From positions 1 to 22,712 of the IMG/VR virus record IMGVR_UViG_3300030060_000165: a DNA stretch of 22,712 nucleotides; one strand, written 5' to 3'. The DNA is from a virus. Under the pieces are notes generated by a model. The model was not told the DNA's origin and did not search any database. It saw nothing but the letters and a program-made list of their open reading frames with translations. The position numbers and the translations under genes are program-made. This document shows, one piece after another, positions 1-7,185 of this stretch. Numbering within the stretch: the first letter of the stretch is position 1; the number at the start of each line of letters is the position of its first letter.

Positions 1-14
1 TCTGGTGTTTGCAT
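1..14 (-). CDS. Start of next tail/fibre gene (cut by window edge)
   Basis: Only the first four codons (Met-Gln-Thr-Pro) are present. The ATG overlaps the TAA stop of the preceding paralogue as TAATG. It is preceded by GGAG inside that gene's conserved Gly-Asp-Leu-Ala codons, the same junction used by the neighbouring fibre genes. It is probably another tail/fibre protein, but nothing about its product can be read. Confidence 0.45.
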
Positions 15-397
15 TATGCTAGGTCTCCTAACACTGCGTAGTTTCTACCGTCTGTATCTGATGCTGCTGAAGTAGAGTGTGTCTTTAAAACCATACTAGA
101 TGTTGCCCGAAGATATGTTCCACTAAGCTCTTGAATACATGCAATGAAACTGTTTTCTTTTGGGGTGCCAATATTTGAAAAATTTGCATTACTCATATTG
201 TTAGTGAAGTTTGCCCTAACTACACCAGCAGCTTCATCTGTAAGACTAGCTACATTAAACGACCCCGTAATACTAGGAGTTCCATCACCCTCAATAAAGG
301 CCCACGCCTTCGCACTACCCTCAACAACGAACTTTGTGTCTACAGAGCCGGAGGTGCTGTGTTCTAGGGTATCTGCTTTGATTTTTCCTAGTGCCAT
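14..397 (-). CDS. Small tail/fibre-type protein, paralogue 3 of tandem family
   Basis: A 127-aa Ser/Thr/Gly/Asn-rich protein with no signal peptide or membrane segment, typical of beta-structured phage fibre pieces. It shares an N-terminal KADT motif, a central patch (AKAW, then a Gly-Thr stretch, SFN, SLTD, FTNNMS) and a C-terminal GDLA with the two upstream genes, so the three are paralogues. The start overlaps the previous stop as TAATG, with GGAG ten bases upstream. It is likely part of the tail appendage or receptor-binding apparatus, by position and composition only. No enzymatic motif is visible. Confidence 0.7.
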   Translation of the reverse strand: MALGKIKADTLEHSTSGSVDTKFVVEGSAKAWAFIEGDGTPSITGSFNVASLTDEAAGVVRANFTNNMSNANFSNIGTPKENSFIACIQELSGTYLRATSSMVLKTHSTSAASDTDGRNYAVLGDLA

Positions 398-798
398 TAC
401 GCTAAGTCTCCATGCCCTAAAGAACTTACATCGTCAACATCAATCGCCGCACCAGTGTCTGTCCTAGCACAATAGGTGTATATACTTGATGCTGTGTTTG
501 AAGCGTGAGAGACAGTATCTATACTTGTTCTATATCCACTTTGGCCACCTAAAGCATTTCTTGCGTAATCGTTGCTAGACATACTGTTGGTCAAATTAGT
601 TTCGTAAGCTCCTGTTCCATTATCATCAACAGAACTTGTATTGAACGAATCATTTATGGTTGTTCCATTAGTCTGGTTACACCAAACCTTCCCCAACCCT
701 TGCTGAAGATTAGTGGTCGTGCTATTACCTTCACCTGTGACTACAATAGACCCAGCCGTGCCTACGCCAGTGAGTTTGTCTGTTTTTACCTCACTCAT
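397..798 (-). CDS. Small tail/fibre-type protein, paralogue 2 of tandem family
   Basis: A 133-aa polar, Ser/Thr/Asn/Gly-rich protein. Alignment by eye with its neighbours shows a shared N-terminus (KTDKLT), a central patch (GKVW, SFNTSSVDD, NLTNSMS) and the C-terminal HGDLA. The start codon overlaps the upstream stop by four bases (ATGA) and has a well-spaced GGAG seven bases upstream, inside the GDLA codons of the upstream gene. The role is probably a tail appendage or host-recognition part. Sequence outside the shared patches has diverged strongly, as is usual for surface-exposed phage parts. Confidence 0.7.
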   Translation of the reverse strand: MSEVKTDKLTGVGTAGSIVVTGEGNSTTTNLQQGLGKVWCNQTNGTTINDSFNTSSVDDNGTGAYETNLTNSMSSNDYARNALGGQSGYRTSIDTVSHASNTASSIYTYCARTDTGAAIDVDDVSSLGHGDLA

Positions 799-1175
799 GC
801 TAAGTCTCCGTGTTGAACAAACTGTAAAAATTCTGGGTCTTCAATAGCTAAAGTATCTGCACGAACACTCCACGTTATTACCTGACTTGCACTTGCAGCC
901 CCCGGAAGACTTATGTATCTATTATAAGAAGTGGTATCATTACCTTGATTATTACAACCTGCTGTAATACTATTTACATCACTGAAAGAGCTAGTAAAAG
1001 CATGAGTATATTTTCCTGTAGCGTTATCTGTGACACTGCTAATATTAGAACTCGCTCTAATTGTTGCAGTTCCTGAACCATCTAAATTACAAGATGCTTT
1101 CGCAGCCTGTTGACTGGTAAGCGTAACCGCACCACCGCTCGTGCTTTGTATGGTATCTGCTTTTAATGTACTCAT
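795..1175 (-). CDS. Small tail/fibre-type protein, paralogue 1 of tandem family
   Basis: A 126-aa protein beginning MSTLKADT, with the family's central patch (AKAS, then SSNISSVTD and a GKYTHAFTSSFS stretch) and C-terminal HGDLA. It is the first of three paralogues in transcription order. It overlaps the upstream 150-aa gene by four bases (ATGA), indicating coupled translation. No catalytic motif, membrane segment or coiled coil is visible. Location at the end of the tail module and composition suggest a fibre or fibre-associated protein; the target is unknown. Confidence 0.7.
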   Translation of the reverse strand: MSTLKADTIQSTSGGAVTLTSQQAAKASCNLDGSGTATIRASSNISSVTDNATGKYTHAFTSSFSDVNSITAGCNNQGNDTTSYNRYISLPGAASASQVITWSVRADTLAIEDPEFLQFVQHGDLA

Positions 1176-1624
1176 AGCGTCACCAACGTCCCACCAGACT
1201 CGACTGTAAGTGTAACACCAGAAGCCACAGTAAACGGACCAGTTACGTTGGCGTTCTCTGTGGCTAGGATAGTGGTGTCTACAGTCAGGCTTTGATTGTT
1301 TGTACGAAAGATACCACCAGACTTAAAGTTGCCTCTGTTTTCTGCGGCAGGTGAAATGGATCCAGAGGATACACCCATATACATAACAAAGATGTTGTTG
1401 CCGGAGTTACTTGATGGCGCTTCATCGAACGTAAGAGTGGTTCCGTTAGGCACGGTATATGATCCAGTTGGCTCTTGAACCACCCCATCAACGGAGACGA
1501 CTATATCTTCTGCACGAACCGTCTGATTAAGAGTAAAGGTGGTGGTGCTTCCATCACCACTAAACTCCTGCCTTGTAGGTCTGGCCTGAAAACTAGATAC
1601 TACTGGATTACCAAGGAAAGGCAT
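1172..1624 (-). CDS. Tail fibre-like structural protein
   Basis: A 150-aa beta-rich protein. The N-terminal part has a pattern I recall from many marine phage tail proteins: a GDGSTTTFTLNQ stretch near residue 24, a VSVDGVVQ hairpin near 43-50 and FDEAP near 67. The C-terminal part looks like a short parallel-beta or fibre-shaft piece (residues about 115-150, with TGPFTVASGVTLTV). The start overlaps the preceding stop as TGATG. It probably forms part of a tail spike or fibre; the receptor is unknown. Confidence 0.75.
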   Translation of the reverse strand: MPFLGNPVVSSFQARPTRQEFSGDGSTTTFTLNQTVRAEDIVVSVDGVVQEPTGSYTVPNGTTLTFDEAPSSNSGNNIFVMYMGVSSGSISPAAENRGNFKSGGIFRTNNQSLTVDTTILATENANVTGPFTVASGVTLTVESGGTLVTL

Positions 1625-1953
1625 CAGGTGATCTCCATTATACTCGCTACAGTATCCAAGCTGTTTGCCGTGTCACTCTGCACAATCAAGCTATGCCCGG
1701 TTTCCATGACAATCTTGTTGCCTGCCATATATTCAAAACTAGATGCCGCAGGAATCGGTATGTCTTTTGCCAGAAACACCATATCTCCAGCGTTCAGCTT
1801 TATGTCAGCAGTGATTTGAGAAGATGAGGTGTTCGCCAGAGTCAGACCAATAACAACGGTAGTGGTAGAACTTGGCACGGTGTAAACAGCCATGTCCGAG
1901 TTGGCACTGGCTGATCCACCGTTGAACACCTTATTTTTAAAGGTATTAGCCAT
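1624..1953 (-). CDS. Conserved small tail protein
   Basis: A 109-aa protein beginning MANTFKNKVF. It is predicted to be mostly beta strand, with alternating hydrophobic stretches (VVIGLTLAN, DMVFLAKDIPIP, NKIVMETG) and a final SIMEIT strand. I recall similar short proteins in environmental phage tail modules, where they are annotated only as structural or hypothetical. It sits between two other beta-rich tail genes in the same operon. The call rests on context and fold-like composition; the function is not known. Confidence 0.65.
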   Translation of the reverse strand: MANTFKNKVFNGGSASANSDMAVYTVPSSTTTVVIGLTLANTSSSQITADIKLNAGDMVFLAKDIPIPAASSFEYMAGNKIVMETGHSLIVQSDTANSLDTVASIMEIT

Positions 1954-1962
1954 GTTCTACTC

Positions 1963-2415
1963 CTATGCTACATCATCTAGTAAAGCACATACTATGACTT
2001 CGGCTGTTGATGCAGATGAAATAGCGTGTATATCCGCTACGGTTGTGTTTGGCAGTCTTGCTACAAAAGCCTCACTTGGACCAATCGTAATACCATCAGT
2101 TGCACTAGATGATGCGGTGCCTGCGTCCAGGACTATGTAAATGCTGCGGCTGTTGGTGTCGACGTTTTTTATGAACAAAAACTTTACTTTGTCACCTGTA
2201 GCAACGGCAGTAGGTGCCGTGTCATCGTCAACTGCGGTGTAATCTGTGTAATTACCAGCGATCAAGTCTGTGCTTGAGTTAGAGACGCTAGTCTTCTTGT
2301 AATACCACTTATCGTTGGCATCAGCAGGAGTAACAGTCATACTTGCCGAAAAGGTCTTAGCAATCTCGTCTGGCAAAACTGTCGCCTGTATTGTTGCGGA
2401 TCCATCATTTGCCAT
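1963..2415 (-). CDS. Conserved virion/tail structural protein
   Basis: A 150-aa protein. Residues about 80-90 hold a GDKVKFLFIKNVD strand, and the C-terminus carries a VADIHAISS segment ending in CALLDDVA. This combination is familiar from marine phage contigs, where it is part of the tail gene cluster without a known function. No membrane segment is present and Cys is almost absent. The gene follows the fibre-like 170-aa gene with a ten-base gap. A structural, probably tail-tip role is inferred from position. Confidence 0.65.
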   Translation of the reverse strand: MANDGSATIQATVLPDEIAKTFSASMTVTPADANDKWYYKKTSVSNSSTDLIAGNYTDYTAVDDDTAPTAVATGDKVKFLFIKNVDTNSRSIYIVLDAGTASSSATDGITIGPSEAFVARLPNTTVADIHAISSASTAEVIVCALLDDVA

Positions 2416-2424
2416 TTTTAACTC

Positions 2425-2937
2425 CTATCCTAAAGCTATGGCTAAAGCAGTAGCTGTACCAGCGACCTCTGCACTACTACCTACGTTAAAAGATGTAGCA
2501 AGTCCAGTGACTGCCGCCCCTGATCCTGCACCATCACAGAACACAATGTCAGAAGTACCGTTTGGTATAGACACTGTAGCTCCTGTTCCTTGTTTTATAG
2601 TAGCTGCTCTGCTACCAGACAAAGAATTTTTTATGATAAAAAACTTACTTGTAGTATTTGGTGCAATCGTGACCACGTTTGTGCCACCAAGATCAGAGCC
2701 ACTATCTTTTAAATTAATTACAGAAAACATACCAGTCTGAACATTACTGGAGCCAGAGGTCGGAGATCCTAACCTTACGGTCAAGTCTGTAGTCAGGTCA
2801 GAAGCTGTTAAGTCAGTAGCGCCTGTTATTCTATCAAATATGTCAAAGTTAAAGTTGGTGACATCGCCCCAACTACCAGACAATTCACCCGTAGCTGGTT
2901 TTTCTATGCCAAGATTTGTACTAAACGAGCTTGCCAT
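2425..2937 (-). CDS. Tail fibre protein (N-terminal attachment type)
   Basis: A 170-aa protein starting MASSFSTNLGIEKPATGE followed by a SGSWGDVTN motif. This N-terminus is very typical of tail fibre or tail appendage proteins in marine phages. The middle contains a beta-rich TNVVTIAPNTTSKFFIIKN segment and a DIVFCDGAGSGAAVT segment, also characteristic of that family. It probably attaches to the tail by its N-terminal part. At 170 aa it is short compared with fibres that carry a receptor-binding tip, so the tip may be supplied by the downstream small genes. Confidence 0.75.
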   Translation of the reverse strand: MASSFSTNLGIEKPATGELSGSWGDVTNFNFDIFDRITGATDLTASDLTTDLTVRLGSPTSGSSNVQTGMFSVINLKDSGSDLGGTNVVTIAPNTTSKFFIIKNSLSGSRAATIKQGTGATVSIPNGTSDIVFCDGAGSGAAVTGLATSFNVGSSAEVAGTATALAIALG

Positions 2938-2946
2938 TTATTACTC

Positions 2947-3513
2947 CTATGCCGCCTTATCTGTCCAAGACGGTGTTTGTGACGGTGTTACATCACTCCA
3001 AATTGTCGTAACACCTGCCACAGACACCCAATTTGGCGTTTGTGACGGTATAACATCCGTGTACACGAGAACTATAGCAGTATTTCCTGTCGCTGTAACC
3101 CCTGTCGGAAAAACTCCTATAGATAATGGGAAAGTAATCGTTCCAGTGCTTAGTTCAGCCGTTCCTTCTACACCTGTAAGGGATAAGAGTGAAGTTCCGC
3201 TAACGCCTTCCTCACCTAAACTTGTAGTGGCTACGGCACCAACACCTATTACCCTCGCTCCGGCGTTAGTTTGCTCATCGCCAAGAGCAGAAGTGCCTGA
3301 AACTCCTGTAACTGAGAAAAGGGCTGCGCCTATAAGAGTTAAGTTTCCTACGGCTCCAGTGGCTGCTACGCCCGTGGGTACATGCAGAACAGTTCCTGCT
3401 GGTGTTACAGCGCCAGCGGAGGCTGTAGCTGAGACACCCGTGACAGTAATCGGTATGGCTTGGTTCCAAGCACTTTCGCCCCAAGTGCCTCTGCCCCATC
3501 CAGATACAGTCAC
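2947..3513 (-). CDS. Repeat-containing tail protein (Trp/Ser-Gln-Thr-Pro repeats)
   Basis: A 188-aa protein starting with GTG (GGAG seven bases upstream). The N-terminus is Trp-rich (GWGRGTWGESAWN). The centre holds four or five degenerate copies of a VTGVSGTxxxG beta-hairpin unit at roughly 15-residue spacing. The C-terminus has two copies of a PSQTPxW unit (residues about 156-162 and 177-183). Similar proteins are common in marine phage tail modules. A beta-solenoid or stacked-hairpin appendage is inferred; the function is unknown. Confidence 0.7.
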   Translation of the reverse strand: MTVSGWGRGTWGESAWNQAIPITVTGVSATASAGAVTPAGTVLHVPTGVAATGAVGNLTLIGAALFSVTGVSGTSALGDEQTNAGARVIGVGAVATTSLGEEGVSGTSLLSLTGVEGTAELSTGTITFPLSIGVFPTGVTATGNTAIVLVYTDVIPSQTPNWVSVAGVTTIWSDVTPSQTPSWTDKAA

Positions 3514-3525
3514 CGCGTCACTCCG

Positions 3526-3978
3526 TTAAGCTATACGAATAATAGCGTTACTTGCATCGGCTGTTGGAAACTGAATGGTAAATGTGCCAGAGGTTGAGGT
3601 TTTATTTGAAGAAAAGTCCAACACTGCAACAGCCTTGTTGCTGTTAGTGCTGTTATATATCAAAGCGCCCATTGCAGTAATTGTAGCCGTGGTAAAGCTA
3701 AGATCTGCAAAATCAGTAAATGCTGTGGTTCCAGACGTAGTTGGCGCGACTTTTGTAAGTGTGCCACCCCCAGTTGCATATGAACCGCTAGAAGCTACCT
3801 CACCTGTCGTGGTAAATGCAGTGGTTGTTGCTCCTAAAGTAGCAGTAGTGCTAGACTTTCCACCGCTGCCTTCTGCATATAAAGCAAGCTTAAAAGCGTT
3901 GCCATTTGTTGCAAAATTATGCGTACCCAACATCAACTCTTGTTTAAATGCGGTACACATTGCTTGTGCTATTGCCAT
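3526..3978 (-). CDS. Conserved phage virion protein
   Basis: A 150-aa protein with a helical N-terminus (MAIAQAMCTAFKQELMLGTH) followed by a strand (FKLALYAEG) and a Thr/Ser/Gly-rich beta domain. The later ALIYN and AVAVLDF segments and the FTIQFP strand fit a family widely seen in marine and gut phages as a small structural tail protein. The start overlaps the upstream stop as TAATG. No enzyme motif is seen. It is likely a tail-tip or head-tail structural component, by family and position. Confidence 0.7.
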   Translation of the reverse strand: MAIAQAMCTAFKQELMLGTHNFATNGNAFKLALYAEGSGGKSSTTATLGATTTAFTTTGEVASSGSYATGGGTLTKVAPTTSGTTAFTDFADLSFTTATITAMGALIYNSTNSNKAVAVLDFSSNKTSTSGTFTIQFPTADASNAIIRIA

Positions 3979-4265
3979 TACAGTCTCCCTATAGCGTCAG
4001 CTAATTGATGTTGACCCGCCTCACGGACCTTCGCGCAAATTGTAGCACGTTCTTCTCTTCTAGCCAACTCTACATAATATTGGACTAAATTCCTAACTCT
4101 ATCCTTAAAAGCTTCAGCTTGCAATCTAATTGGTTCAGGAGCTTCATCAGATATATACATGATTTTATCTGCCGCCATGTCAGCTATTTGATCATTAGAT
4201 AATCCGCCATTATCAGATGATACAACATTAACTGATCCTACAGATCCAATATTAACTTCAAACAT
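3978..4265 (-). CDS. Conserved small phage protein, mainly helical
   Basis: A 95-aa protein. I chose the ATG at 4265 (Met-Phe-Glu-Val) because GGAAGG lies seven bases upstream; the in-frame ATG at 4280 has no such site. It overlaps the upstream gene's end by eight bases. The N-terminal third is beta/loop, and the rest forms helices (NDQIADMAADKI, RLQAEAFKDRVRNLVQYY, LADAIGRL). I recall this pattern from phage tail modules, including an 'IAEMAxDKI...AQAEAFK' variant. The function is not known. Confidence 0.7.
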   Translation of the reverse strand: MFEVNIGSVGSVNVVSSDNGGLSNDQIADMAADKIMYISDEAPEPIRLQAEAFKDRVRNLVQYYVELARREERATICAKVREAGQHQLADAIGRL

Positions 4266-4935
4266 TGTCATGCCTTCCAAAAATTACAGGTTCATGTTCA
4301 ATAGGCTCTGGCGATTTAAATTCTGATTGTCTAACAATCATTAAATTGCCATCTTGCACTGTTTGCACAAGCGGATCATCTAATCTATGATAACCATATA
4401 ATTTTTCATTATCTGGTACATTTGTGTCTAACAAGCTAGATCTATGCGCTATCTCCAACTTAATCCCTTTAGTTGCGGCTATACCGCACCAAAACTCCAC
4501 ACAAGCTCTACCAGACTCTGCCATACTTACATTTTTGTATGTGTAATCTATGCCATATAAACAAAGACAAGTAACTTTACTCCAAATTGCATAAGCAACA
4601 GCATAAGCTACAGTATTGTTAAAATAACAATAACCTAATTCTTTAGTTACTTTTTCTAAGGGATACAGTTTTAACTGATCCACTCTGTCATCTAACTGAC
4701 AAGTGTATATAGGGTTTTTATTTTTTTTTAAAAACTCACGAGCAACACCTGTTTGTGTTCCTGCGTTTTCTGTATCTAAAAACCTAGATACAGGATCCAT
4801 CATAAATGTTTTATCAACGTGTATAACAGCGCCGATACAATTTATGCCCCATACCTCATCAAATTCTTGAGAGGCAATACGCGCAGACATGTAGTCAGCG
4901 TAGCTGCCTCCAAGACCAACTATGGCTATTTTCAT
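4258..4935 (-). CDS. Rossmann-like protein, possibly MptE/DUF115- or glycosyltransferase-like
   Basis: A 225-aa protein. The N-terminus is a nucleotide-binding-type beta-Gly-rich loop (IAIVGLGGS, residues 3-11) followed by a FDEVWGIN strand (25-32) and an Asp at 47 in MMDP. Residues 124-134 give a second strand-loop, CLYGIDYTYK. Then comes ESGRACVEFWCG (140-151) and an HRSSLLDTNVP loop with KLYGYHRLDDP (164-188). The order resembles MptE/DUF115 and related proteins whose G-x-S loop and D motif bind a nucleotide or sugar nucleotide; this is a likeness by eye only. It lies within the tail module between a connector and a tail protein. Confidence 0.55.
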   Translation of the reverse strand: MKIAIVGLGGSYADYMSARIASQEFDEVWGINCIGAVIHVDKTFMMDPVSRFLDTENAGTQTGVAREFLKKNKNPIYTCQLDDRVDQLKLYPLEKVTKELGYCYFNNTVAYAVAYAIWSKVTCLCLYGIDYTYKNVSMAESGRACVEFWCGIAATKGIKLEIAHRSSLLDTNVPDNEKLYGYHRLDDPLVQTVQDGNLMIVRQSEFKSPEPIEHEPVIFGRHDNV

Positions 4936-5783
4936 GTTTTGTTTGCCCTTACTAACCCTTCACGATATGCGTCTGAATTTTCAACACCACTGCCATAATT
5001 TCTAAGTCTGTTAAGAGACTCAGTGTATCTAGCAATATAGAGTTGAAGAATATCTGTTTCGCCCTTCATAAAAGTATACGCCTCAACTAAAGAACCATAC
5101 AATAATGTATTTGGGGCGTTTTCACTTAACCAGGTCAAAGTTGAGTCTGCGCTAGTGGAAACCACTGTTCCTGTTGCACCGCTTGTAGCTCCAGTTACAG
5201 TCTCACCAACTGTTAAATCATTACTTGGTATAACAATAATCATTGTAGTGCCACTTGGCACAGAATTTATCGTCGTGCTTGTGCCACTTGTGCCGCCTGT
5301 GATTGTCTCTCCAGCAACAAATGTGCCGCTTACACTACTTACAGTTAAAGTAAATGCGCTGTCTGTTAAGCTAGTAGGTCTATAATAATAATGAAGCTCG
5401 GCTGAAAAAGCCGCGTTTGGTGTCGGCGCTAAAATAAAATTATTAACATCATAAAGAGCATAATATTTAGGCACACCAGTAGCGCCTGTGGGATTAAATT
5501 CTTGCAAGAAGTTTACATCTTTCAACAATACAAATTCTTTAGTGCTAGAATTTGTAACACTTAAACTAAAAGAAGCTAAATAATCATCTGGCACAGCAAG
5601 AAATTGATTACTAGAGGTTGTTGTACCAGTTACATTTTTACGAAAAAAATCTAAGTCCACTTCTTTTAAAATACGCTCTTCTGCGTTTTTTATGAAAAAA
5701 CTTAGATTATTCTTAAAGGTGGATTCAGTGTTTTCTGTCCAGTCTTGAATAGCTGTTTTTAATGTTGAATATGTAAAACTCAT
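4932..5783 (-). CDS. Head-tail/tail adaptor protein with inserted beta-repeat domain
   Basis: A 283-aa protein. The N-terminal half has motifs I associate with a conserved phage tail adaptor (SFTYSTLKTAIQDWTEN; AEERILKEVDLDFFRKN; PKYYALYD; FILAPTP; ELHYYYRP). The C-terminal part (TWLSENAPNTLLYGSLVEAYTFMKGE, about 216-240, then a SDAYREG end) continues the same family. Between them, about residues 144-214, sit two copies of a GETxTGxTSGxxxT beta repeat that interrupts the family pattern. The gene overlaps the upstream connector by four bases (ATGA). It probably links the connector ring to tail parts. Confidence 0.75.
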   Translation of the reverse strand: MSFTYSTLKTAIQDWTENTESTFKNNLSFFIKNAEERILKEVDLDFFRKNVTGTTTSSNQFLAVPDDYLASFSLSVTNSSTKEFVLLKDVNFLQEFNPTGATGVPKYYALYDVNNFILAPTPNAAFSAELHYYYRPTSLTDSAFTLTVSSVSGTFVAGETITGGTSGTSTTINSVPSGTTMIIVIPSNDLTVGETVTGATSGATGTVVSTSADSTLTWLSENAPNTLLYGSLVEAYTFMKGETDILQLYIARYTESLNRLRNYGSGVENSDAYREGLVRANKT

Positions 5784-6517
5784 GGTGTGTTCGCCTGTCC
5801 ACCCATACCGCTATGGTTTGTGCAATAGTAATACAGTGTTGGTGCGCCAACGGCAACCGTGATTTGAGTGTAAGCACCAGAGCTACCTGGTGTGCCGTTA
5901 GTGGTTACACCTGTGGTATACTCAGAACCTCCGCCATGGGTGCCATTTGATGTTGTAGAAAATCTAAGTGGATGACCAGAATTACTACTATCAGACTGGT
6001 CAAAGCGATAAGTGCTTCCCTCTGATAAGTTTACTGTGGCCTGTTGTACTCCATCAATATAATACTTATTACCATAACCTGTGCTAACTACCGTAACTGT
6101 GTAAGTCGCAGCTATGCTTACACCTGTGCCAGAAGCTGTAACGGTGCCAACAGAACCAGTTCCAGAAACCCCTGTAGTAGTTGCGTCAGTGGGCGTGATA
6201 ACATCCCCACCAAAAGTAATATCTCCTACTTGACCCCGCATTGCAGGTATTAACGGTTGAAACAACAACGTCACTATATCAAACGCAGGAAAAGAAGCTG
6301 TCACACTAATGATATTATTAGTATCTGGTCTTGGATCTCTTAACGCTTCAGCGTCTATGGCACGGCGTACAGGCTGTATTTGAGGATGTTTCTCCTCATA
6401 TTCATCTTTGCCTACAAGGAGTCCATTCCACTCTTTACGCATGTCACGCAGCCTATATCTGAAACCAGACCTGTCAGATATGCCATAAGCGTTTTTACCA
6501 ACAGCGTATTTGCCCAT
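5780..6517 (-). CDS. Connector-associated protein with C-terminal cupredoxin-like domain
   Basis: A 245-aa protein. I chose the ATG at 6517, which overlaps the upstream TGA as TGATG; a GTG one codon upstream is possible. Residues 1-60 (GKYAVGKNAYGISDRSG, EWNGLLVG, KHPQIQP) match a small connector-type phage family. A Gly/Thr/Ser-rich linker follows to about 145. The C-terminal domain has the ligand pattern of type-1 copper proteins: His182, then Cys232, His235 and Met238 in YYYCTNHSGMGG. The C-x2-H-x2-M spacing equals that of amicyanin. Copper binding is inferred and untested; the domain may be purely structural. Confidence 0.75.
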   Translation of the reverse strand: MGKYAVGKNAYGISDRSGFRYRLRDMRKEWNGLLVGKDEYEEKHPQIQPVRRAIDAEALRDPRPDTNNIISVTASFPAFDIVTLLFQPLIPAMRGQVGDITFGGDVITPTDATTTGVSGTGSVGTVTASGTGVSIAATYTVTVVSTGYGNKYYIDGVQQATVNLSEGSTYRFDQSDSSNSGHPLRFSTTSNGTHGGGSEYTTGVTTNGTPGSSGAYTQITVAVGAPTLYYYCTNHSGMGGQANTP

Positions 6518-7185
6518 CACGCTATCCTATAAAACTGAAGATTAGGACTCACACTAAATGAGGCTCTATCACGATCCTCTGCTTGAGCCTTATCAAACTC
6601 CTCATCATATATGGTCTTCAAAACCTGTATTCTATCTGGCGCTTTTTTAATTGACAGATAGTAAGCTAAACCAGCGGCTAAACAAGGATAGAAACGAAAT
6701 GGCACTTCAACAGTATTGGTGAAGGTGTCAGCATCATCAATCCTAGTTAAACAATCATAAACTAACGTATCTGTGCTATTTTCAGGTGTAGGCCATATCT
6801 TTATGGCTGGTGTTATCTGTCGATCAACGAAAAACTGAGATGGCCTTGATTGCGTAGTCTTTGAGTTTATTGATAGATAAGTGTCTCGACTTATACGACT
6901 CATTGATAAATCAGACCCACTACGTCTAACAACCATAGACAACACATCAATAACATCTGCATCCAAGTTGTAACTAGATGTGCCTTGAGTTAAGGCTTGA
7001 GTCCTTTGTGTTATTGTCCATTGATTAAGTCCACGATTAGCCCAATCAGCAAACAATAGATTTAAAGAGCGTTTTGCGCTCTTTAAATCATACCCAGTTT
7101 TAACTTCTAAACCACAACGCTCAAAAGCTTCTTCAATATAATCGCTTACGTCTAGTTCAAAGTCAGTTGATCCTGAGACAGCCAT
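6517..7185 (-). CDS. Head-tail connector, P22 gp4-like adaptor
   Basis: A 222-aa protein. The N-terminal helical part contains DVSDYIEEAFERCG, then AKRSLNLLFADWANRGLNQW (about residues 37-56). This pattern is characteristic of the P22 gp4-like tail accessory/DNA-stabilisation family that sits under the portal ring. A beta segment follows (SYNLDADVIDVLSM), then IKIWPTPE, and a C-terminal helix pair (VPFRFYPCLAAGLAYYLSIK; LKTIYDEEFDKAQAEDRDR). The length is close to the family norm. It lies directly before the other connectors. This is one of the main reasons to call the phage a podovirus. Confidence 0.8.
   Translation of the reverse strand: MAVSGSTDFELDVSDYIEEAFERCGLEVKTGYDLKSAKRSLNLLFADWANRGLNQWTITQRTQALTQGTSSYNLDADVIDVLSMVVRRSGSDLSMSRISRDTYLSINSKTTQSRPSQFFVDRQITPAIKIWPTPENSTDTLVYDCLTRIDDADTFTNTVEVPFRFYPCLAAGLAYYLSIKKAPDRIQVLKTIYDEEFDKAQAEDRDRASFSVSPNLQFYRIA

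Noticed and set aside
1285-1491. Short minus-strand frame inside the 150-aa fibre gene
   Set aside because: It is fully nested in a recognised gene in another frame and has no ribosome site; its composition is unlike neighbouring proteins.
2840-3529. 229-codon plus-strand frame
   Set aside because: It lies opposite two well-supported tail genes; its Pro/Val/Ala-rich product is the antisense of their Gly/Thr codons. No start signal or neighbour supports it.
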